This document shows, piece by piece, positions 9,013 to 17,566 of a stretch of DNA of 64,000 bases (positions are counted from its first letter, which is position 1; each line of letters starts with the position of its first letter). The DNA lies in contig NZ_FOMT01000001.1 in the NCBI RefSeq assembly GCF_900112695.1, positions 186,001 to 250,000 on the forward strand, written 5' to 3'. A program made the translations under genes and the position numbers. This stretch comes from Paenibacillus catalpae (GTDB lineage Bacteria; Bacillota; Bacilli; Paenibacillales; Paenibacillaceae). Under the pieces are notes generated by a model that was not told the origin of the DNA, did no database searches, and saw nothing but the letters and a program-made list of their open reading frames with translations.

Positions 9013-9948
9013 ATGAATAATCGATTGTTTAGCAGCAACCCTGTGTTTTCCGGCTGGTATGCCGATCCGGAAGCGAGAATCTTCGAAGGGCGGTACTGGA
9101 TTTATCCGACATACTCCGCGAAATACGAGGAACAGCTTTTCCTGGATGCCTTTTATTCGGATGATTTGGTCAATTGGACGAAGGTGGAACGGATTCTTGC
9201 GATTGAAGATTTTAGCTGGGCGCATAAAGCCGTATGGGCACCTTCCCCTATAGAGTGTAACGGGAAATACTATATCTATTTCTCGGCCAATGATATTCAA
9301 AGCAATGACGAAGCCGGGGGTATCGGCGTCGGGGTAGCGGACCGGCCGGAGGGGCCATTCCGCGATGCCATCGGAAAGCCATTGATTGACCGCTTCCATC
9401 ATGGAGCGCAACCTATCGATCCGCATGTTTTTCAGGATGAAGACGGCCAGGTATACCTCTATTACGGAGGATGGGGGCATTGCAATGTCGTCCGTCTGGG
9501 TGAGGATATGATTAGTCTGCTTCCATTCGAGGACGGCAGCCTCTATAAGGAAGTGACGCCGGAAGGTTATGTAGAAGGCCCTTGTATGATCAAGCGAAAC
9601 GGCCTTTACGTCTTTATGTGGGCAGAAGGCGGATGGGGCGGACCGGACTATCGGGTAGCGTACGCATTGGCAGACTCGCCGGTCGGACCATTCGAGAGAA
9701 TGGATACGATTTTGCAGCAGGATCCTGAAGTAGCAACCGGTGCGGGCCATCACGGCTATATTCAAATTCCGGATACGGATGAGTACTATATCGTCTATCA
9801 TCGGCGTCCATTGACAGAAACTGCAGCGAATCATCGGGTGGTTTGTATCGACAGGCTTATCTTCAATGAGGATAACACGATTCGTCCTGTGAAAATCAGT
9901 TTTGAAGGTGTCCGTGCACGTACACTCGGAGCGAATGGTCAACTATAA
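9013..9948 (+). CDS. GH43 family glycosidase (arabinosidase/xylosidase type)
   Basis: A 311-residue single-domain five-bladed beta-propeller enzyme. The three GH43 carboxylates are visible: general base Asp18 in WYADPE, the pKa-modulating Asp136 in IDPHVF, and general acid Glu188 in YVEGP. There is no signal peptide or carbohydrate-binding module, so it should act in the cytoplasm on imported oligosaccharides. The start ATG follows a TTGGAGG ribosome site. It is first in a run that continues through the isomerase remnant to the GH38 gene. GH43 members cleave alpha-arabinosides, beta-xylosides or beta-galactosides; I cannot choose among them. Confidence 0.88.
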   Translation: MNNRLFSSNPVFSGWYADPEARIFEGRYWIYPTYSAKYEEQLFLDAFYSDDLVNWTKVERILAIEDFSWAHKAVWAPSPIECNGKYYIYFSANDIQSNDEAGGIGVGVADRPEGPFRDAIGKPLIDRFHHGAQPIDPHVFQDEDGQVYLYYGGWGHCNVVRLGEDMISLLPFEDGSLYKEVTPEGYVEGPCMIKRNGLYVFMWAEGGWGGPDYRVAYALADSPVGPFERMDTILQQDPEVATGAGHHGYIQIPDTDEYYIVYHRRPLTETAANHRVVCIDRLIFNEDNTIRPVKISFEGVRARTLGANGQL

Positions 9949-9962
9949 GGAGGTAACAATTG

Positions 9963-10073
9963 ATGTTACGAGGATTAACGCGTGCCGGAATCGGTGCGAT
10001 CGACAGTGATGAGAGATTTATAGAATTGACAGCTGCCGGAGGGTTCCAGGCGGTAGATATCGATGCCAATTGA
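9963..10073 (+). pseudogene. N-terminal remnant of a sugar phosphate isomerase/epimerase
   Basis: A strong ribosome site (AAGGAGG, about 9949-9955) precedes an ATG at 9963 and only 36 codons before TGA. The peptide reads like the first strand and helix of a TIM-barrel sugar isomerase (RAGIGAIDSDERFIEL, AAGGFQAVDID). The homologous part stops abruptly and a different gene fragment follows in another frame, so this looks like a deletion remnant rather than a short functional protein. Confidence 0.6.
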
Positions 10074-10693
10074 CCGGTTGGGACTCGTACGGACTCGCGA
10101 TTTTCTCTGATCATAGAACGGATTATTCACATGGGGAGGATGTGCCGCTCTCTCTGACATTGGGATGGGGCGGGGAAGGCGGCTTCTGGTGGGGCAAACG
10201 TCCGCTGCAGAACGTTCAAGAGATGCGTTACGCGATCTTGCCTTATAGCGACCGTTGGGAGCGGGCAGGCATTCAGCGTGAATCTCGGCGTTGGACAGAG
10301 CCGCTGCTGCCGGTACACATTCGGTTATCTTCCAATACTGCACAGAACATGTCGCTTCTGCAGGTAACGGATCCTTCAATCGAGATCAGCTCCGTGCAGC
10401 GGGATGGTAAGGACCTCCTCGTAAGATTGTACAATTCGGGATCCGATTCTTCGAGCTTCACGTTCATTGTTGGTTCCGAGTCGGGCGATGTCACGGCCGC
10501 CCAGCTCGACGGAAAACATAAGGAGCGGCTGCCGCGCACGATACGGCCTGACTGCGGCTCGGAAGTAGGGATGTCGCTGCCTTGTCATAGTCTTGCCACC
10601 CTGCGAATATCTGACATTAGATACAACAAAGACGAATCTATAGGATGTGAACCCGGACTTGAATACGAGAAAAGAGATTCAGTATCAACTTGA
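10070..10693 (+). pseudogene. C-terminal fragment of an alpha-mannosidase-like protein
   Basis: An open frame with no ribosome site of its own. It encodes the tail of a GH38-like protein: a GLAIFSDHRTDYSHGED segment and a MRYAILPYSDRWERAG segment of the kind found in the C-terminal beta-domain of GH38 mannosidases, without any catalytic region. It joins the isomerase remnant directly and overlaps the start of the intact GH38 gene in another frame. The last 15 or so residues are probably read-through. I interpret it as the 3' end of a lost gene that once lay between the isomerase and the present GH38 gene. Confidence 0.55.
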
Positions 10694-13600
10694 AAACCTG
10701 CTTAGAGCCAAGCAAAGGTTGATTTATAAAAAAATATCTGCAGTCGAATTTACCGGTTTTATCACAAATGAACGCCTTTCTTATTCAGAGATCAGTAACT
10801 GCGGGTTCGAGCCAATACATCCTGGTGATCGTTGGGGCAGCAATTGGATGTATTTCTGGCTGCGCGGAACAATCGTTGTTCCGAAGGAAGCAGAGGGCAG
10901 GCGGCTGGTTGTGGTTGCGGATTTTGGCTCGGAAGCGACGCTCTACATTAACGGAATAGTTAGCGGAGCGATGGATATGCAGCATCATGATGTGACGCTG
11001 ACCCGAAGCGCCTCGGAAGGGGAGCAATTCGAGTTCGTTGCCGAAGCTTACGCCGGTCATTCCGATCAACAGCCGGTATTTGGCGAATCATATCTCTGCC
11101 TGTTTGAAGAAGATGTCTATCAGTTTTTCATCGATCTCGAATGCTTATGGCAGGTTCTTACGTTCACCGATGCCAACTCGCTGCGGGCTGCGGAAATTAA
11201 CCGATGTTTGACGGATGTGATAGCTGCCGTTGATTTCGGGCTGCAGGGAGAGAAGCTTATAGATAATGTTCGGTTCTGCCGAGATTTGATGGAGCCGCTC
11301 CTCTCCTGTGTGAACGGTTCAACATCACCGCTCTTGTTCCTTATGGGGCAATCCCATCTTGACATCGCCTGGCTGTGGCCGATTGAAGAGACGAAGCGGA
11401 AAATTGCCCGCACGATGTCCAACCAGCTGGCGCTTATGGAGGAATATCCGGACTATCAGTATGTCCAGAGCCAACCCTATTTGTTCCAGCTGGCCAAGGA
11501 GCTTTATCCGGAGATGTACGAACGTATGAAGCAGAGAGTGGAGGAAGGACGGATCATTCCCGAAGGCGGGATGTGGGTAGAGTCCGATACGAATCTCGCA
11601 GGCGGGGAAAGTCTGATTCGCCAATTCCTTCATGGCAAGCGGTTCTTCCAGGAGGAGTTCGGCAAGGACAACCAGATGCTGTGGCTGCCCGATGTATTCG
11701 GTTATTCCGGCAATATGCCGCAGATTATGAAAGGCTGCGGGATCAACTATTTTGCTTCCGTGAAGATGTTCCAGACCTACGAGAATGTTGTAGATCCGTT
11801 CCCGTACAATACGTTCATGTGGGAAGGCATTGACGGTTCGGGGATTTTGACCCATTTGCTGGATTATGGCGACTATCCGATTCGCGTGAATCCGTCGTTC
11901 TTAATTGGGCAGTGGAATGACCGTGTGCAGAAGGATGGCATTGCCACCAGACTCGTGCAGTACGGACATGGAGACGGCGGCGGCGGGGCTAACCGGGATG
12001 ATATGGAGTTCCTGCGCCGGCTCGAAAATCTGGAAGGCGTACCGCGGACGAGACAAGGTTCGCCGATTGATTTTTTTGAAGATCAGGTGGAAAGAGGGAT
12101 TCCGGACGCGAAATACGTTGGAGAGCTGTATTATCCTGCCCACCGGGGGACGTATACGACGCAGGCCCAGTTGAAAAGGTTGAATCGCAAGACGGAAATA
12201 GGCTTCCGCGAATTTGAATTATGGGGTGCGGCGGCGGAGCTGCTGCAGAGAAAGGCTTATCCGTACGAGCGAATGGATCACCTATGGAAGCAGCTGTTAT
12301 TGCATCATTTCCACGATATTCTGCCCGGTACGTCTATTCATCGAGTCCATGAAGAGGCGCAGGCTGAGCTGGCCAGGCTGCATGAAACTATGCATGTAAT
12401 GGCTGGCGAGACTAGAGCTTCTCTGCTAGAGAGCAAATCATCAGGCGTCACCGTATTTAATTCGCTTTCCTGGGACAGGAAGGAGCTTGTTGCCTTGCCC
12501 GATGGCGTTCAAGCGATTGCAGACCATACAGGGAATGCGGTGCCGGTACAATGGCATGACGGCACCCTATATGCCGAACTGGAGTCGCCGTCTATGGGCT
12601 GGTCAACTTATGGAGTCATTCGGGAAGAGCAAGAGGTGCCGACCGTCGCTTCGTCAGCTGTTTGGGCTACCAAGTCGCATCTTGAGAACGAGTATTTGAC
12701 CATTGAGATGAACGATCGAGGCGATCTCATCAGTATTGTAGATAAACAGACGGGCACCGAATGGGCAGCGGATTCTTGCAACGCCATAGCGATGTACAGG
12801 GACCAGCCTTCCGCATTTGATGCTTGGGAGATTGACCGCCGCTATCAGGCATCCAAGGTAGCGCTGGAAGACAAAGCGGTAATTACCGTCACGGCTAATG
12901 GACCACTATTTGCCAATATCCGCATAGAGCGGAAGCTTCATGAGTCAACGATGGTACAGGATATCCGGATTCGGACCGGAAGCCGGAGAGTTGAATTCCA
13001 TACAACGGTGGAGTGGAATGAGAAGAACAAAATGCTGCGTGTGGATTTCCCGGTTCGGATTCACGCGAATGAGTCGATGCAGGAGATTCAGTTCGGTTAT
13101 GTGCGCAGGCCTAATCACGCTTCCCGGCCGCATGATGCGGACCGGTTCGAGGTAAGCCAGCATAAGTGGACGGCGCTTGCGGAGACGAACCGCGGCTTTG
13201 CTCTGCTCAATGATTGCAAGTACGGCGTTGCGGTAAAAGATCAAACGATCAGCATGACGCTTCTTCGTTCGCCGTCTTATCCGGATGAAACCTCCGATCA
13301 AGGAACGCAACAATTCACTTATGCCTTCCTGTTCTGGGACGGAGCGTTCCACGACAGCCGGGTCATTCAAGAAGCTTACGAACTTAATTATCCGCTTCAC
13401 GCCTTAAGCGGAACGCGCAGCCTGACCGAACAATCTCTGCTTCAGGTTGATCAGGCGAATGTCATTGCGGAGACAGTCAAGCTTGCCGAAGACGGCTCCG
13501 GGGATTGGATCATACGTCTGTACGAAAGCAAAGGATCCTCTGCGTCTTGCGGCATTCGCGTTGGGCTGTCCTATTCGGCTCTGTTTGAGACCGATATGCT

Positions 13601-13709
13601 GGAACGTAACCTGACGGAGCTGCCGGTCGAAAATGACCGTATCAGTCTGCAATTCCGGCCATTTGAAGTGAAAACCATTCGTCTTGCACATACAAGGGAG
13701 GTATCTTAA
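10647..13709 (+). CDS. GH38 alpha-mannosidase
   Basis: A 1020-residue family 38 retaining alpha-mannosidase. The zinc-site motif HLD is visible at His237-Asp239 (GQSHLDIAWLWP), and the nucleophile is probably Asp349 in WLPDVFGYSGNMPQI. The middle three-helix domain holds LLLHHFHDILPGTSIHRVHEEA, and the C-terminal beta domains include LLNDCKYGVAVKDQTISMTLLRSP. There is no signal peptide, so it is cytoplasmic. The GTG at 10647 is the only reasonable start; the ribosome site before it (TAGGA) is weak and the gene overlaps the preceding fragment. It is followed without a gap by the esterase gene (TAA then ATG), so both are translated from one mRNA. The substrate is presumably an alpha-mannosyl oligosaccharide. 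Confidence 0.93.
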   Translation: MNPDLNTRKEIQYQLENLLRAKQRLIYKKISAVEFTGFITNERLSYSEISNCGFEPIHPGDRWGSNWMYFWLRGTIVVPKEAEGRRLVVVADFGSEATLYINGIVSGAMDMQHHDVTLTRSASEGEQFEFVAEAYAGHSDQQPVFGESYLCLFEEDVYQFFIDLECLWQVLTFTDANSLRAAEINRCLTDVIAAVDFGLQGEKLIDNVRFCRDLMEPLLSCVNGSTSPLLFLMGQSHLDIAWLWPIEETKRKIARTMSNQLALMEEYPDYQYVQSQPYLFQLAKELYPEMYERMKQRVEEGRIIPEGGMWVESDTNLAGGESLIRQFLHGKRFFQEEFGKDNQMLWLPDVFGYSGNMPQIMKGCGINYFASVKMFQTYENVVDPFPYNTFMWEGIDGSGILTHLLDYGDYPIRVNPSFLIGQWNDRVQKDGIATRLVQYGHGDGGGGANRDDMEFLRRLENLEGVPRTRQGSPIDFFEDQVERGIPDAKYVGELYYPAHRGTYTTQAQLKRLNRKTEIGFREFELWGAAAELLQRKAYPYERMDHLWKQLLLHHFHDILPGTSIHRVHEEAQAELARLHETMHVMAGETRASLLESKSSGVTVFNSLSWDRKELVALPDGVQAIADHTGNAVPVQWHDGTLYAELESPSMGWSTYGVIREEQEVPTVASSAVWATKSHLENEYLTIEMNDRGDLISIVDKQTGTEWAADSCNAIAMYRDQPSAFDAWEIDRRYQASKVALEDKAVITVTANGPLFANIRIERKLHESTMVQDIRIRTGSRRVEFHTTVEWNEKNKMLRVDFPVRIHANESMQEIQFGYVRRPNHASRPHDADRFEVSQHKWTALAETNRGFALLNDCKYGVAVKDQTISMTLLRSPSYPDETSDQGTQQFTYAFLFWDGAFHDSRVIQEAYELNYPLHALSGTRSLTEQSLLQVDQANVIAETVKLAEDGSGDWIIRLYESKGSSASCGIRVGLSYSALFETDMLERNLTELPVENDRISLQFRPFEVKTIRLAHTREVS

Positions 13710-14384
13710 ATGATGAAGCTCGGGCAAGGACAAAGGCTTGTGATGATTGGTGACTCGATTACCGACTGCGATCGTAAATTCCCGCAAGGGGAAGGTTTGT
13801 TTCAAGGCGTCGGCAAAGGCTATGTTGCCTTGGTGGATGCCATGCTGCAAACCGCTTATCCGGAGCTGTCCATCCGGGTAACCAATATGGGCATCGGCGG
13901 CAATACCGTGCGTGATTTGAAGGCAAGATGGCAGACGGACGTGCTGGAGCTGAAGCCGGATTGGCTGACCGTTATGATTGGCATTAATGATGTGTGGAGG
14001 CAGTTCGATCAGCCGTTTATTCCGGAATCGCATGTGCTGCTGGAGGAGTATGAGCAGACCCTGGAGGAATTGGTGACGTCCGCGCAGCAAGGGCTGCAAG
14101 GACTTCAGGGAGTTATCCTTATGACTCCATTCTATCTGGAGCCTAACCCGGAGGATTGGATGCGCAAACGGATGGATGAATTCGGTCAGGCAGCCAGAAG
14201 AGTCGCAGAGCGGTCTGGTGCCCATTTCATCGATATCCAGGCGGCATTTGCTTCACAGTTCAAATATGTACATCCTACTGCCATTGCCTCTGACCGGGTG
14301 CATCCAGGTTTGGCTGGCCATATGGTTATTGCGCGGGCGGTACTGCAGGCTCTCGGCTTTGAGTGGAAGCGGATGGAAGGCTAG
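13710..14384 (+). CDS. SGNH/GDSL carbohydrate esterase (Axe2-like)
   Basis: A 224-residue SGNH hydrolase. Block I has Ser16 in IGDSITD, block II NMGIGGNTVRDL, block III GINDVW and block V DRVHPGLAGH with the catalytic Asp and His. Length and sequence feel match the intracellular acetylxylan esterase Axe2 of Geobacillus. It should remove acetyl groups from imported oligosaccharides in the cytoplasm. The ATG follows the GH38 stop codon directly and has GGGAGG at about 13696-13701 inside the GH38 coding end. Confidence 0.9.
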   Translation: MMKLGQGQRLVMIGDSITDCDRKFPQGEGLFQGVGKGYVALVDAMLQTAYPELSIRVTNMGIGGNTVRDLKARWQTDVLELKPDWLTVMIGINDVWRQFDQPFIPESHVLLEEYEQTLEELVTSAQQGLQGLQGVILMTPFYLEPNPEDWMRKRMDEFGQAARRVAERSGAHFIDIQAAFASQFKYVHPTAIASDRVHPGLAGHMVIARAVLQALGFEWKRMEG

Positions 14385-14389
14385 CAAAT

Positions 14390-14424
14390 ATGGCGCCATA
14401 GGGATTTCTCCCGATGGCGCCATT
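14390..14424. terminator. Inverted repeat between convergent genes
   Basis: Two copies of the self-complementary ATGGCGCCAT flank a GGGATTTCTCCC core, giving a stem of about 14 bp. There is only a weak T stretch, so its strength as a terminator is uncertain, but it is well placed between the esterase gene and the convergent oxidoreductase gene. Confidence 0.55.
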
Positions 14425-14461
14425 ATCCGTCTTTCCATCTATAAAATTAGGATTACGGTTA

Positions 14462-15544
14462 TCAGAACGGAAGCTCGATGGCAACCTCTCTCTTCAAAGA
14501 GGAGGAGCGGAGCACCCCGTCGATAATGGCTTGCTGAATGACGATCTGTTCTCCCGGAATTGGAGCGGTACGTCCTTCCCGAACGGCCTCGGAGAAGTCG
14601 CGGACCTTCTCAAAGAACAGGTTGGTATCCGAGTTGGTAACAGGGATAGGGGTCTCTGTCTGCTTGCCCATGAAATCATGGAACAGCTTCATGTCGCCAA
14701 CGCGGCCATCCCAGACTCCGGACCAGTTCCCGGTACCAAAAGGATTAACTTTAAGGCCGCCTTCTGTACCAAGGAACATTGTGGAGCCGAGGGAATCCAT
14801 GTGCATAGCCCATGAAATCTTGAATTGCAGCACCAGATCATTCTCAAAGCGGACAAGCGCGACTCCGAAATCCTCTACATCGAATTTGTCCGCTTCCGGG
14901 TGATATACCGGATTGGTGCCAAAATGATTGGAGGTATACGCCGATACGGTAAGCGGTTTAGGATATCCGAGCGCATTCAGCGCCATGTCAAGGGAATAAC
15001 ATCCGATGTCTGCCATGGCACCAGCGCCAGCGAGATCCTTGCGGATGAAGGTTCCGCCCGGCATGCCGCGTCTGCGTCCGCCGCCAGTCTCTACATAGTA
15101 GACCTTGCCGAGCTTGCCGGATTGGACGATATCGTTAACGACTTTCATATTAGGGTCATAACGGGGTTGGAAGCCAATTGTAAGCATGCTACCGGTTTCC
15201 TGGGAGGCATGAACCATATCAATCGCTTCCTGCAAGGTAACGGACATCGGTTTTTCAAGCAGTACAGCCTTGCCTGCCCGCAAAGCGTCTACGGTCGTAA
15301 CGTGGTGCGAAGCATTTGGCGTACAGATGCTGACGCCGTCCAGATCTAGCTCAAGCAGCTTCCGGTGATCTTCAAAAGGGCTGGCGCCATGCAGCTGCTC
15401 CTTGTCAATAAAGCTCTCCGCTTTGCCGGAGATTACATCGGCGACCGCTACAATCTCGACATCAGTCAGCTGTTTATATGCTCTTACATGCGCAGAGGCA
15501 ATTCCGCCGCTGCCGATAATTCCGATTCGTTGTGTTTTTGCCAT
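14462..15544 (-). CDS. Gfo/Idh/MocA family NAD(P)-dependent oxidoreductase
   Basis: 360 residues. The N-terminal Rossmann fold has the glycine motif GIIGSGGIASAHVRAY, followed by CTPNASHH and the family-defining EKP motif (VLLEKPMSVT). The C-terminal alpha/beta domain contains GGGRRRGMPGGTFIRKDLAGAGAMADIGCYSLD. Such enzymes oxidise or epimerise sugars and inositols. It lies 37 bases downstream of the DUF1861 gene on the same strand with an AAGGGACG ribosome site, so the two form an operon. The substrate cannot be deduced. Confidence 0.92.
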   Translation of the reverse strand: MAKTQRIGIIGSGGIASAHVRAYKQLTDVEIVAVADVISGKAESFIDKEQLHGASPFEDHRKLLELDLDGVSICTPNASHHVTTVDALRAGKAVLLEKPMSVTLQEAIDMVHASQETGSMLTIGFQPRYDPNMKVVNDIVQSGKLGKVYYVETGGGRRRGMPGGTFIRKDLAGAGAMADIGCYSLDMALNALGYPKPLTVSAYTSNHFGTNPVYHPEADKFDVEDFGVALVRFENDLVLQFKISWAMHMDSLGSTMFLGTEGGLKVNPFGTGNWSGVWDGRVGDMKLFHDFMGKQTETPIPVTNSDTNLFFEKVRDFSEAVREGRTAPIPGEQIVIQQAIIDGVLRSSSLKREVAIELPF

Positions 15545-15581
15545 TTTTAAATTCGTCCCTTCTTTTTATGGGTTGTAAAGG

Positions 15582-16532
15582 TTATTGCGGGAAGGTTACA
15601 ATCGGCCCTTCCTGTTCAAACGGGTAATCAATCACGATGCGGCCGGATTCGGTATCGCCGATACCGCTGTACAGATTAACCTTGCCGTCAGGCCGCATTT
15701 CGATGCCGGCTGTAAAAGCACAATCGGTCAGATTGGACTTTTTGGCAGGTCCTTCGGGATAACAAGAACGGGTGCCTATAATTTTAAGATCGGTGAACTG
15801 ATTTGTTTGCGGATCCAGTACGAACGACATGTTCATATAAGCTAACGTGCCATTGTCAGATTTATAGCAAATATGTCCTATAACGCCGATTTTACCGCTC
15901 TCCAGAAGGTATGCCTGGTTGCAGCCGCCCCACTCGTCCTTCTGGAATAGTCCGGGAATATGCGGCGCGTTCTCGATGATCTCCGAAGACAGCTCATCAA
16001 GACTATTAATGACGGTGAAGCCGATCAGAGATTCACTTCCGTATTTTTGACGCACTTCTTCGCTCCGCGGTCTGGAGAATACGCCAATCCTGCTATCAGG
16101 AAGCTGGACAAGCCGGATATCCTTCATGCGATCCGGACCCGTCGTGAAATAGAGAAGATCTTGAAGATCTGTCCCTTTGTAAAAATAACCGTAAAACGTA
16201 TCCAGCTGGCCCTGGTTATAACGGACATGCGTGCCGCCAAGGATAAGCTGCTTGTCAATAATACTGATATAAGGGTCCTCAAGCTGATAGATCATCGTAT
16301 CCGGCACAAGGGTCCATTCATTCGGGCCGGTTTGTTCAAACAAGCGTACCCAGGAGCGGGCCCATTCATCCCGTTTTTCTACACGGCCATATATAAAGCG
16401 CTTACCGTTCCATTCGAACGGAATCGATGGATTGTAGACGTCAAAGCCGGCGATGCCTTTGAAGCTAAGCTTGGCGCTTTCGTAAACGCGTTTGTTGTCT
16501 TCGAAATGCCTGCGCTGCTCAATCAGATTCAT
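15582..16532 (-). CDS. DUF1861 protein, probable GT108-like mannoside phosphorylase
   Basis: 316 residues rich in short beta strands, with no signal peptide, consistent with the five-bladed propeller of GH130-like mannoside phosphorylases. Visible landmarks are DVYNPSIPFEWNGKRFIYGRVE near the N terminus (residues about 31-52), LEDPYISIID, GVFSRPR, WGGCNQAYLLESGKIGVIGH and CYPEGPAKK. I recognise this as DUF1861. That family is related to the Leishmania mannosyltransferase/phosphorylases (GT108) that make and degrade beta-1,2-mannan and are thought to come from Gram-positive bacteria. The ATG at 16532 follows AAAGGAGA. It leads an operon with the Gfo/Idh gene and is divergent from an AraC regulator. 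The family call is fairly firm; the activity is inferred. Confidence 0.7.
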   Translation of the reverse strand: MNLIEQRRHFEDNKRVYESAKLSFKGIAGFDVYNPSIPFEWNGKRFIYGRVEKRDEWARSWVRLFEQTGPNEWTLVPDTMIYQLEDPYISIIDKQLILGGTHVRYNQGQLDTFYGYFYKGTDLQDLLYFTTGPDRMKDIRLVQLPDSRIGVFSRPRSEEVRQKYGSESLIGFTVINSLDELSSEIIENAPHIPGLFQKDEWGGCNQAYLLESGKIGVIGHICYKSDNGTLAYMNMSFVLDPQTNQFTDLKIIGTRSCYPEGPAKKSNLTDCAFTAGIEMRPDGKVNLYSGIGDTESGRIVIDYPFEQEGPIVTFPQ

Positions 16533-16630
16533 TGCTCGAAATCTCCTTTCGATCGTTTGTCTAGTCAGCTTAATCGTAATGGAAGAAAGGCTATAAAATC
16601 TTGTTTATATTTAATATATTTTATGGTATT

Positions 16631-16659
16631 TTGACATGGTATTTAAGAGCGCGTAAAAG
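16631..16659 (+). promoter_or_regulatory. Possible promoter and direct repeat before the AraC gene
   Basis: TTGACA (16631-16636) and TAAAAG (16654-16659) are separated by 17 bases. The 9-mer ATGGTATTT occurs twice, at 16623-16631 and 16636-16644, overlapping the -35 element with a 13-bp period. The leader before the ATG at 16677 would be very short. Confidence 0.4.
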
Positions 16660-16676
16660 ATGTGGGGGTGGCAGCA

Positions 16677-17534
16677 ATGTTAAAGCTTCTTGCGGCGGAT
16701 GGCATAGACCCGGAAATTCAAGCTCACTATCGGCTAATCACTTCAATTAACGATACGGTTGGCATGCATACCCATGATTTTTTTGAACTGTTTCTTATCT
16801 TGAAAGGCAGTGTTGTTCATGTCATTAACGGCACCCGGCAGCTGCTGCAGGAGAACACGCTTGTGTTCATACGTGACCGCGACGTTCATTGCTATGAACA
16901 AACGGGTGAAGGGGATTGCCAGCTCATTAATCTTTCTTTTTATAAAGAGGTTATTGATGAATTGTTCGGCTTCCTGGGGGCCGGGTTTCCGAGTGATAGG
17001 CTGTTTGAGCCGGAATTACCACCGACCATTCTGCTTACCAAGACGGAGAAGGAGTATGTGCGTTACCGGCTCGACCAGATGAATGTAATCCCATCGGACG
17101 AGAAGCTGGTCGTCAAAGCAGAGGTGAGAGCCTTGCTGACGGATCTATTCTCCCGTTATATCAGAATTACAGCGGAAAAGGATGATCCCTACGGACAACC
17201 GGATTGGTTTCTGGCGCTTTGCTCGGAGATGAGGAAAAAAGAGCATTTTACAAGGGGGACATCGGCATTACTTCAGCTGTCAGGCAAATCGCATGCGTAT
17301 CTATGCAGAATGTTTAAGCTGCATCTAAAGATCTCGCCTACGCAATTCATTAACGAGCTTCGAATGTCTTACGCAGAAAATTTGCTGCTTAACACCGATA
17401 TAGACATTCTGGACATTAGTATGGAGACCGGTCTTGAGAACGTTAGTTATTTCTATGAGTTATTCAAGAGAAGACATCATATGACGCCTTATCGATTCCG
17501 TCAATTCGGCAGAATCATGCGTGACAAATTGTGA
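16677..17534 (+). CDS. AraC-family transcriptional regulator
   Basis: About 285 residues. The N-terminal half is a cupin-like sugar-sensing domain (HTHDFFELFLILKGSVVHV), and the C-terminal half is a double helix-turn-helix (LQLSGKSHAYLCRMFKLH; ISMETGLENVSYFYELFKRR; MTPYRFRQ). I choose ATG 16677 because the GGGGGTGG at 16664-16671 serves it as a ribosome site; an in-frame GTG at 16662 is possible. It is divergent from the DUF1861-Gfo/Idh operon and is the likely regulator of it. Confidence 0.9.
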   Translation: MLKLLAADGIDPEIQAHYRLITSINDTVGMHTHDFFELFLILKGSVVHVINGTRQLLQENTLVFIRDRDVHCYEQTGEGDCQLINLSFYKEVIDELFGFLGAGFPSDRLFEPELPPTILLTKTEKEYVRYRLDQMNVIPSDEKLVVKAEVRALLTDLFSRYIRITAEKDDPYGQPDWFLALCSEMRKKEHFTRGTSALLQLSGKSHAYLCRMFKLHLKISPTQFINELRMSYAENLLLNTDIDILDISMETGLENVSYFYELFKRRHHMTPYRFRQFGRIMRDKL

Positions 17535-17537
17535 AGA

Positions 17538-17566
17538 GCCTGATTCGCCAACCGAATCGGGCTTTT
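17538..17566 (+). terminator. Terminator after the AraC gene
   Basis: Ten-base stem GCCTGATTCG / CGAATCGGGC with a CCAAC loop, followed by TTTT. Confidence 0.8.

Noticed and set aside
9963-10693. One frameshifted gene instead of two remnants
   Set aside because: The first part reads as an isomerase N terminus and the second as a mannosidase-like C terminus, so a single base change would not restore one protein.
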